A stretch of 9,620 nt of DNA from Pseudomonadota bacterium (GTDB lineage Bacteria > Pseudomonadota > Gammaproteobacteria > Steroidobacterales > Steroidobacteraceae). The stretch is from the NCBI GenBank assembly GCA_003242275.1, contig QGUX01000126.1, forward strand, positions 1-9,620, in the 5' to 3' direction. Each line of letters begins with the position of its first letter. The first letter of the stretch is position 1. The position numbers were made by a program, and so were the translations under genes. The notes beneath the pieces are model-generated. The model saw only the letters and a list, made by a program, of their open reading frames with translations, did no database searches and was not told where the DNA came from. This document shows positions 3,827 to 9,620 of this stretch, in pieces.

Positions 3827-5371
3827 TTGGCGGATACGGAAGCGTTGGGAGCACTGTCGCAGATCGTCGCCGACCTCACGCGCGATCTGCCGCCGAAGGC
3901 CCGCTACCAGCGCCAGCTTGAGGCGCTCATGCACTGCTTCCCCTGCGATGCATGCGCCATCCTGCGGTTGAACGGCGATACGCTGATCCCGCTGGCCGTG
4001 CGCGGGCTCAATCCCGACACGCTGGGTCGCCGCTTCCACCTGCCCGAACAGCCCCGCCTCGAACAGCTGGTCCAGAGCCGCGGCATCGTGCGCTTTCCCG
4101 CCGACCTGCCGCTGCCCGACCCCTATGACGGCCTGTTCGACACGCCCGACCACCATATCTACGTGCACGACTGCATCGGCGCGCCGCTGCACGTGGACGG
4201 CCGCACCTGGGGTGTGGTCACGATGGATGCGCAGCGCGCCGGCAGCTTCGATGCCATCGACCTGAAGCTGCTGGAGACCTTCGTCGCGGTGATCGCCGCC
4301 AGCATCCGTGCCGCGGAGCTGATCACGGCGCTGGAATCCGACCTCGAACGCCACCAGCTCGTGCAGCAGTCCTGGCTCGCGCCCACCCCCGAATCCGAGC
4401 TGCTGGGCGAAAGCCCGCAGATGCAGCGCCTGCGCCACGAGGCCGAGGTCGTCGGCCGTTCAGGCCTGCCCGTGCTGATCCAGGGCGAAACCGGCACCGG
4501 CAAGGAACTGGTGGCGCGCTACATCCACCTGCACTCCCCCCGCGCACAGCAGCCGCTGGTGCAGGTCAACTGCGCGGCACTGCCCGAATCGATCGCGGAG
4601 AGCGAGCTGTTCGGCCACGTGGCCGGCGCCTTCACCGGCGCCACGCGCGACCGCGCCGGGCGCTTCGAGCTGGCGCACCAGGGCACGCTGCTGCTGGACG
4701 AGATCGGCGAGCTGCCGCTGACGCTGCAGGCCAAGCTGCTGCGCGTGCTGCAGAGCGGGGAGATCCAGCGCGTGGGCAGCGACCGTGCGCACCACGTGGA
4801 CGTGCGCGTGATCGCCGCCACCAACCGCAACCTGGCCGAGGAAGTGCGCAACCAGCGCTTCCGCGCCGACCTGTACCACCGCCTCAGCGTCTACCCCATC
4901 ACCGTGCCGCCGCTGCGCGAGCGCGAGGGCGACCTGTGCCAGCTGGCCGGATTCTTCCTGCAGCGCTGCGAGCGCAAGTTCGGCCTGCGCGGCCTCAGGC
5001 TGTCACAGGACGCCACGGCCTGGCTGCAGGAACACGACTGGCCGGGCAACGTGCGCGAGCTGGAGCACACCATCTCGCGCGCCGTGGTCCGCGCCCTGGG
5101 CGAGGGCCACTCGCGCGAGCACATCATCGAGCTGACCACGCGCCATCTGGGCGCCGAACCTTGGCTTTCCCCGACCGAGGGACAGGCGGCGATCAGGCCG
5201 GGAGAGAAGCAGCGCGAGCCCACGCTCAGGGAAGCGGTGGATCATTTCCGCCGCGAGCTCATCCGCCGGCGCCTGCGCGCGCACAAGGGCAATCTCTCGG
5301 CCACCGCCGCATCGCTGGGCATGGACAAGGGGAATTTCCACCGCATGGTCAAGCGGATCGGATTGCGGTGA
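3827..5371 (+). CDS. norR: NorR, nitric-oxide-responsive sigma54-dependent activator
   Basis: The 514-residue product has the three-part NorR layout. The N-terminal GAF domain (about 1-170) shares long segments with E. coli NorR, such as RFPAD and PDPYDGL. It keeps the iron-site residues equivalent to D96, D99, C113 and D131 (here D98, D101, C116 and D134) and R75 (here R77). The AAA+ domain has Walker A GETGTGKE (220-227), the sigma54-contacting GAFTGA loop (267-272) and Walker B LLLDEIGE (from 288). The C-terminal Fis-type helix-turn-helix ends in HRMVKRIGL. In the family, NO binding to the GAF iron relieves repression of the ATPase. The TTG start at 3827 is chosen because GGGAG (3813-3817) lies 9 bases upstream and the N-terminus then matches the E. 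coli length. A GTG at 3794 would add 11 residues but has no ribosome binding site and sits in a hairpin. Position 83, equivalent to E. coli R81, is Gln. The gene is divergent from nirK, its likely target. Confidence 0.93.
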   Translation: MADTEALGALSQIVADLTRDLPPKARYQRQLEALMHCFPCDACAILRLNGDTLIPLAVRGLNPDTLGRRFHLPEQPRLEQLVQSRGIVRFPADLPLPDPYDGLFDTPDHHIYVHDCIGAPLHVDGRTWGVVTMDAQRAGSFDAIDLKLLETFVAVIAASIRAAELITALESDLERHQLVQQSWLAPTPESELLGESPQMQRLRHEAEVVGRSGLPVLIQGETGTGKELVARYIHLHSPRAQQPLVQVNCAALPESIAESELFGHVAGAFTGATRDRAGRFELAHQGTLLLDEIGELPLTLQAKLLRVLQSGEIQRVGSDRAHHVDVRVIAATNRNLAEEVRNQRFRADLYHRLSVYPITVPPLREREGDLCQLAGFFLQRCERKFGLRGLRLSQDATAWLQEHDWPGNVRELEHTISRAVVRALGEGHSREHIIELTTRHLGAEPWLSPTEGQAAIRPGEKQREPTLREAVDHFRRELIRRRLRAHKGNLSATAASLGMDKGNFHRMVKRIGLR

Positions 5372-5413
5372 AGCCAGGGCCGGGGCGGCACCTGCGGGTC
5401 AGCGGCCCTGGCT
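5372..5413. terminator. Possible bidirectional terminator between norR and the esterase gene
   Basis: AGCCAGGGCC (5372-5381) and GGCCCTGGCT (5404-5413) are exact reverse complements separated by 22 bases. The left arm begins immediately after the norR stop, and the right arm covers the last codons of the convergent esterase gene. The two genes end only 27 bases apart. Neither strand has a T-run, so the terminator role rests on the convergent context. Confidence 0.4.
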
Positions 5414-6484
5414 GAAGTCCAGGTTCTTCCCGAAGAACGGCAGCACGTGGTCCTGCATGCGGAAGGCCACGTGGCTGGTGTGGTCGCCCTCGTATACCTC
5501 GAAGGTGTTGTCGATGCCATAGGCCTTCAACGCCTCGTGCAGGCGGCGCGTGTCGGCCACCAGGCCATCCTTGTCACCCACGTCCATGGCGATGGCGCGG
5601 TAGCCGCGCACCTTCCAGATGTACTGGTCGAGGAAGGACAGCGTGGCGTTGCCGTTCCACTTGGCCATGATGTCGGGACGCTCCTTGCCTTCGGCATCCA
5701 CGGGCAGGTCGATGTACAGCGGCGGCTTGTTGGGGTTGGGTGACCAGGCCGATGCCAGCGCCAGCGTGCCGCGCGGGCCGAATGGCAGGCTGGCGGCGGC
5801 CTCGGCGCTGGGCAGGGCCTCGAGCTGCTTCACCTGTTCGGCATTCAGGCCGCGCGCGCCCATGGGCGACTGGCAGCACGGCGCCATCAGGTACAGCGCG
5901 CCGTACCGCTCGGCGCGGCGGATGCCGATGCGGGACGCGCCGTAACCGCCCATCGAGTGCCCGACCAGCCCGCGGCTCGCCGGCCGCGCCAGCGTGCGGT
6001 AGCGGGAATCGATGTACTCGACCAGCTCGTCGGCGATGAAGTTCTCGAAGTTGCCGGTGGTGACGGAGTTGGAATAGAAGGCGCCGTTGTGCACGTTCTT
6101 GCTGTCGGGCAGCACGATGATCATCTCGGGCGTGCCCTTGGCAAAGGCGCCTTCGGCGGTCTGCGGGATGTGGATCTCCTTGATCCACTGCTCGGCGCCG
6201 ATGGAGTAGCCGTGCAGCGCATACACCACCGGGTAGCGGCGGTTGGGTTCGCGGTCATAGCTGGGCGGCAGCACCACGATCACGTCGCGGTCGGCCGGCG
6301 TCCCCAGCAGGTTGCCCTCGATCTGCTTCGAGTGGACCTTGATCCTCTCCAGGCGCGCCTTCTTCGCGCCTTCCACCACGGGCGGCACCAGCGTCTGCAC
6401 CTGCGCCGGGGCCTCGGCCACCACGGCCAGTGCCAGCGCGGCGGACAACGCCGCAAGTCTTGCGTGCTTCATCATTGACCTCAT
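5399..6484 (-). CDS. Secreted esterase of the esterase D / feruloyl esterase-like alpha/beta-hydrolase family
   Basis: The 361-residue product has a signal peptide (about residues 1-28, ending APAQ). The alpha/beta-hydrolase core begins with VIVVLPPSYD and YPVVYALHGY. The nucleophile elbow GHSMGG places the catalytic serine at S177. D304 or D306 in DVGDKDGL and H335 or H338 in EGDHTSH complete the likely triad. The opening strand and elbow resemble Esterase_D proteins (PF00756), which include feruloyl and acetylxylan esterases. The neighbouring arabinofuranosidase suggests removal of ester groups from arabinoxylan side chains, but the substrate cannot be read from the sequence. The start ATG at 6484 overlaps the stop of the GH51 gene (ATGA, 6481-6484); ATGs at 6475 and 6472 are alternatives. 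The gene is last in its operon and converges on norR. Confidence 0.82.
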   Translation of the reverse strand: MRSMMKHARLAALSAALALAVVAEAPAQVQTLVPPVVEGAKKARLERIKVHSKQIEGNLLGTPADRDVIVVLPPSYDREPNRRYPVVYALHGYSIGAEQWIKEIHIPQTAEGAFAKGTPEMIIVLPDSKNVHNGAFYSNSVTTGNFENFIADELVEYIDSRYRTLARPASRGLVGHSMGGYGASRIGIRRAERYGALYLMAPCCQSPMGARGLNAEQVKQLEALPSAEAAASLPFGPRGTLALASAWSPNPNKPPLYIDLPVDAEGKERPDIMAKWNGNATLSFLDQYIWKVRGYRAIAMDVGDKDGLVADTRRLHEALKAYGIDNTFEVYEGDHTSHVAFRMQDHVLPFFGKNLDFSQGR

Positions 6485-8097
6485 GGCCTGATCACCAGGA
6501 CGTTCACGGACTTCGGTTCCAGCGTCACCTTCAACCGCCCGCCCTCGAGCGTGGCCGCAAGCGGCCTCGGCACCACCACCTGCGGATCCTCGAAGGTGTT
6601 GATGCTGTCGACCTTCGGTCCGGTCAGCACTTCACCGCTCACCGAACCGGCGGCCACTCCGTCCAGCGACACCTCGATGGCCGCCGGCTGGTGGGGATCG
6701 ACGTTGGTCAGCGACAGCACCAGGTTGCCGTCCACGTCGCGGGCCGCGATGGCATCGATGCGCGGCAGCGTGATGTCGCCCCAGGTCCACGAGCCGGCCT
6801 CGAAGGACACGGGGATGAAGGTGGCATCCTGGAACGGTACGTACATGCGGAACACGTGGTACGTGGGCGTCAGCAGCATCCTCGGCCCGTCCGTCAGGAT
6901 CATCGCCTGCAGCACATTGACCATCTGCGCGATGTTGGCCATGCGCACGCGGTCGGCATGGCGCGCGAAGATGTTCACGTTCAGCGCCGCCAGGATGGCA
7001 TCGCGGAGGCTGTTCTGCTGCGACAGGAAGCCCGGGTTGGTGCCGGGCGCCGGCGCGTACCAGGCGCCCCACTCGTCCACCACCAGCGCGAGCTTCTTGT
7101 CCGGGTCGTACTTGTCCATGATCGCCGTGTGCTGGCGGATCAGGCCGTCCATCTTCAGCGTGGCCTTGAGGATCTCGGCGTAGCCCTGCTCGTCGAAGCC
7201 GGTGGCCACGTGCTTGTCGTCCCAGTTGATGACGGTGTAGTTGTGCAGCGAAATGCCCTCGATGTCCCAGCTCCACTTGCGGTTGGTCCACGCCTTCATC
7301 ACGGTCTCGGTCCATTCCGTGAAGCGCGGTTCGCCGCCGCCCGGACCGACCGCGATGCGCAGCATGCGGCCCTCGCCTTCCTGCTGCTCCGGGTGGAAGT
7401 TGCGCGCGAAGCGCGCGTACATCTTCATCTGGTCGGCGTAGAACTCCGGCGTCATGTTGCCGCCGCAGTCCCAGGACTCGTTGCCCAGGCCGAGGAAGGG
7501 AACCTTCCACGGCTCGGCGCGGCCGTTGGCCGCGCGCTCGCGCGCCAGCGTGGTCGGGTCGGCGCTGGTCATGTACTCCATCCAGTCCGCCGCCTCCTGC
7601 ACCGTGCCCGAGCCGATGTTGATCGAGATGAACGGCGCGGCACCGATCTGCTCGGCGAAGTCCATGAACTCGTGCGTGCCGAAGGTATTCGGCTCGGTCA
7701 CGCCGCCCCAGTCCGGGTTCAGCGTCACGGCCCGGCGCGGGCCGATGCCGTGGCGCCAGTGGTAGTAGTCCGCGAAGCAGCCGCCGGGCCAGCGCACGTT
7801 GGGCACCTTGAGGGCGCGCAGCGCCTCGACCACGTCATTGCGGATGCCGCGCGTGTTGGGAATGGGCGAGTCGCGCCCCACCCACACGCCGCCGTAGATG
7901 CCATGGCCGAGATGCTCGGCGAACTGGCCGAACAGGTGGCGGCTGATGGTGGGGCCGGGATGAGCGGCATCGACGCGGATCTCGACCGCGCCGTCCCCCC
8001 CGGTCGAAACGGCGGTCCCGCCGGGCGGGGTGGGCTGGCCGCATCCCCCCAGTACCGACAACAGCAGCCCGCATGCCATCCATGAATGCCTGCGCAA
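6481..8097 (-). CDS. abfA: Alpha-L-arabinofuranosidase, glycoside hydrolase family 51, lipoprotein
   Basis: The 538-residue product releases terminal arabinofuranose from arabinoxylan or arabinan. The barrel domain contains RWPGG (102-106). The acid/base glutamate is E207 in GLGNESWD and the nucleophile is E342 in VVDEWGAWY, both GH51 signatures. From about residue 400 a beta-sandwich domain follows, ending LEPKSVNVLVIRP. The N-terminus is a lipoprotein signal (RRH charge, hydrophobic core, LGGC with C19), so the enzyme is probably membrane-anchored and exposed to the periplasm or outside. The start is TTG at 8097. AAGGGGGG at 8105-8112 lies 7 bases upstream, and this start retains the positively charged residues a signal peptide needs. 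The ATG at 8079 would lose them. The gene follows the two-repeat secreted protein by 48 bases and overlaps the esterase gene by ATGA. Its length is in the normal range for the family. Confidence 0.92.
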   Translation of the reverse strand: MRRHSWMACGLLLSVLGGCGQPTPPGGTAVSTGGDGAVEIRVDAAHPGPTISRHLFGQFAEHLGHGIYGGVWVGRDSPIPNTRGIRNDVVEALRALKVPNVRWPGGCFADYYHWRHGIGPRRAVTLNPDWGGVTEPNTFGTHEFMDFAEQIGAAPFISINIGSGTVQEAADWMEYMTSADPTTLARERAANGRAEPWKVPFLGLGNESWDCGGNMTPEFYADQMKMYARFARNFHPEQQEGEGRMLRIAVGPGGGEPRFTEWTETVMKAWTNRKWSWDIEGISLHNYTVINWDDKHVATGFDEQGYAEILKATLKMDGLIRQHTAIMDKYDPDKKLALVVDEWGAWYAPAPGTNPGFLSQQNSLRDAILAALNVNIFARHADRVRMANIAQMVNVLQAMILTDGPRMLLTPTYHVFRMYVPFQDATFIPVSFEAGSWTWGDITLPRIDAIAARDVDGNLVLSLTNVDPHQPAAIEVSLDGVAAGSVSGEVLTGPKVDSINTFEDPQVVVPRPLAATLEGGRLKVTLEPKSVNVLVIRP

Positions 8098-8104
8098 CTC
8101 CAGT

Positions 8105-8112
8105 CCCCCCTT
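8105..8112 (-). promoter_or_regulatory. Ribosome binding site deciding the TTG start of the GH51 gene
   Basis: On the minus strand AAGGGGGG lies 7 bases before the TTG at 8097. No comparable site precedes the in-frame ATG at 8079, so the TTG is preferred. Confidence 0.6.
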
Positions 8113-8145
8113 TTTCGAAGATGACGTCGTACGGACGCCGGCCGG

Positions 8146-9551
8146 TTACTCCTCGTCGCGCCGGCGGCACACCACGCGCGAGGGTTCCATGCCCTCGCCT
8201 TCCACGCGCATGCAGGTCGGCCGGTAGCGGTCGCGCACGTAGTAGGCGTTCTCGAAGTCCTCCTCGCGCGGGTTCTCCATGCAGTCGTACTCGAAGGGAT
8301 GGCGCGCCTCGCTGCGCCGCCACGCGCGCTTGATGGTGAACGGCTCCTGGTAGTACTCAGGATCGGTGATGGTCACCTCGATCTCGATGCGGTTGCCGTC
8401 CTCCGACAGCCGGAAGCGCTCCACCGTGTGCAGCGCCGGGCTGGTGGGCTGGCCGCGGGCATCGAGCTCGGCGTAGCCGTTGAAGCCCACCGAATCGACC
8501 ACCAGCGTGTCGCCCTCCCAGCGACCGACCGAATCGCCGACGTAGCTCGGCTCCAGCTCGGCCGGGTGCTCCGCGTTCATGCGGATGCGCCGCGTCATGC
8601 GCGGCATCTCGTAGAGGATGGTGATCTCCTCGTCCGACTGCAGCACGAGGATCTTCTCGCGCGGCATGGTCATGGTCGAGACCGCGCCCGGCCGGCAGGA
8701 AGTCCACGCCGTATGCATGATGCTGCCGCTGGCCATCGCGGCCGCGCCGCGGTCCACCAGCTCCTTGCCGGCAGCCGTCAGCGGCGCGCCCTGCACCATG
8801 AAGCCGAAGGTGGCCGGCTCCCACATGCCGCTGAAGCGCGGCGCGGGCGCGGCCTGCTCCGCGGCCCTGGCCGCGGCAGGCGCCTTCGTGGCCGCCCTGG
8901 TCACCGGCGGCACCTCCTTGCGCACCGCCGGCTCACCGCGCGCGATGCGGTCCGGGCAGACATCGTCCGTGACCTTCGCGCCGGGATCGCGGTGGAAGTA
9001 CAGCACGGTCTCCCAGGGTTCGCTGAAGGTCTCCGGATCCTCGATGGTGATGCGGTTCTCCAGCCGCCCGTCGCGCAGCACGCGCAGCCGCTCGGTCATC
9101 GTCATCTCTTCCGAGTGCGGCAGGCCCGAGGCATCGAGCACGGTGACGTCGATCAGCCCCCTGGTGCGGATCACCAGCGTGTCGCCTTCCCAGCTTCCCA
9201 CCGGGAAACCCATGGTCAGCGGCAGCGGCGGATCCGCCTCGTTGCCGCTCATGTCCACCACGCGATGCCAGCGATACCAGCCATGGATGAAGGCCAGGAA
9301 GTCGCCGTCGCGGCGGATCTCGAAGGGATACGGCATGGTGAGGATGCGCGGCATGCCGGGGCCCGCGCACCACGTGGTCTGGTCGTAGGAGGTGTCACCG
9401 GCGGTGAAGCGCTGCAGGCGCTCCGCATGGACCTCGGCCGCCTCCTCCGTCAGCGGCGGCGCCTTGCCGTCGACGGTCAGCAGCTGCGCGGGGGCCGCGT
9501 CGGGCATCCACACGCCCATCAGGGCATCGGGCCCCGTGAGCGCCTCCCGGT
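8146..9551 (-). CDS. Secreted protein of two tandem homologous halves, unrecognised family (5' end missing)
   Basis: The frame runs from the right-hand adapter junction to a TAA at 8148-8146. The first in-frame ATG is at 9519, but ten further codons remain open upstream (ending GPDAL before MGVWMPD). The true start, and presumably a signal peptide, lie beyond the insert. Counting from that ATG, two similar modules of about 200 residues are visible. Each opens with GxWxP (G2 and G231), then PLT, a W-x-x-C or W-C segment (W50/C51 and W272/C275), WEGDTLVI/V (110-117 and 334-341), an LDA/LDARG step, an ERxR segment and an ITI/ITDPExxxEPx segment. An Ala/Pro-rich linker (about 201-228) joins them. 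The C-terminal tail has three further cysteines. Similar proteins, as I recall, occur as uncharacterised secreted products in Proteobacteria and Acidobacteria; no function is assigned. Its position before the GH51 gene suggests a part in extracellular polysaccharide handling, which is inference only. Confidence 0.75.
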
Positions 9552-9620
9552 CTGCCCCTTAAACACATCTCCGACCCCACGAAACCGACTAAAACCCCGT
9601 TGCCGGTTTTGTCTTTAAAA
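9552..9620 (-). other. Illumina Nextera Read 2 / P7 adapter read-through (non-genomic)
   Basis: Positions 9552-9570 match the reverse mosaic end CTGTCTCTTATACACATCT at 16 of 19 bases, and 9571-9585 match the Read 2 tail CCGAGCCCACGAGAC at 13 of 15. An eight-base index-like stretch follows (9586-9593). Then 9594-9620 resembles the P7 tail with a few differences and ends in AAAA. The full synthetic order shows library read-through, so genomic sequence ends near 9551 and the gene at this end is cut artificially. Confidence 0.95.

Noticed and set aside
2555..4438. Reading the nirK frame from far upstream as a 627-residue fusion protein
   Set aside because: The extra N-terminal part is antisense to norR and crosses the promoter region. 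A good ribosome binding site and signal peptide mark the start at 3499.
6430..8085. 551-codon open frame on the plus strand opposite the GH51 gene
   Set aside because: It is the complement of the arabinofuranosidase frame and shows no recognisable motif; such frames are expected in GC-rich DNA.
48..9570. Inverted Tn5-like 19-bp mosaic ends at both edges, as if the window were a composite transposon
   Set aside because: The mosaic ends are continuous with synthetic Read 1, Read 2 and P7 sequences, and no transposase or target-site duplication is present. They are library adapters.
8299..9618. Long plus-strand frame running to the right edge
   Set aside because: It is antisense to the two-module protein and its last codons are adapter sequence.

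Overview
The window is a GC-rich bacterial fragment, most likely proteobacterial. The evidence is a NorR-type sigma54 activator, periplasmic c-type cytochromes, lipoprotein and Sec signal peptides, and GC-rich third codon positions. I cannot place it more precisely; a denitrifying or nitrite-handling gamma- or betaproteobacterium that also degrades plant polysaccharide fits the gene content. Both outer ends are not genomic. Positions 1-66 and 9552-9620 read as error-containing Illumina Nextera adapter sequence (Tn5 mosaic end, Read 1/Read 2 tails, and a P7 tail on the right). The usable genomic DNA is therefore about 67-9551, and the outermost genes at both ends are cut by the library fragment, not by biology.

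Layout: (1) 68-211, minus strand, the start of an unrecognised secreted protein, truncated at the left end. (2) 462-3499, minus strand, a four-gene operon transcribed right to left: nirK (copper nitrite reductase), a diheme cytochrome c, a monoheme cytochrome c and a type C two-domain multicopper oxidase. The last three genes overlap by ATGA junctions. (3) 3500-3826, a regulatory region with a near-consensus sigma54 promoter facing nirK and three TTGTG-N5-CACAA sites that each contain the GT-N7-AC core of NorR enhancers. (4) 3827-5371, plus strand, norR, the nitric-oxide-sensing sigma54 activator. (5) 5399-9551, minus strand, an esterase, a GH51 alpha-L-arabinofuranosidase lipoprotein and a secreted protein made of two homologous halves. 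The first two overlap by ATGA, and the third is cut at the right end.

How they work together: NorR, activated by NO, probably binds the three sites and drives sigma54 RNA polymerase at the divergent promoter to make NirK, two electron-carrier cytochromes and a copper oxidase. The gene content matches the ncgABC-nirK cluster of Nitrosomonas europaea but in reverse order, and here it appears to be under NorR/sigma54 control. No NO reductase is visible. A NO-producing enzyme under NO-activated control would be a feed-forward loop unless the cluster consumes NO or protects against nitrite and NO. This is the most interesting part of the window. The right-hand block is a separate arabinose-containing polysaccharide (arabinoxylan or arabinan) degradation operon that converges on norR.
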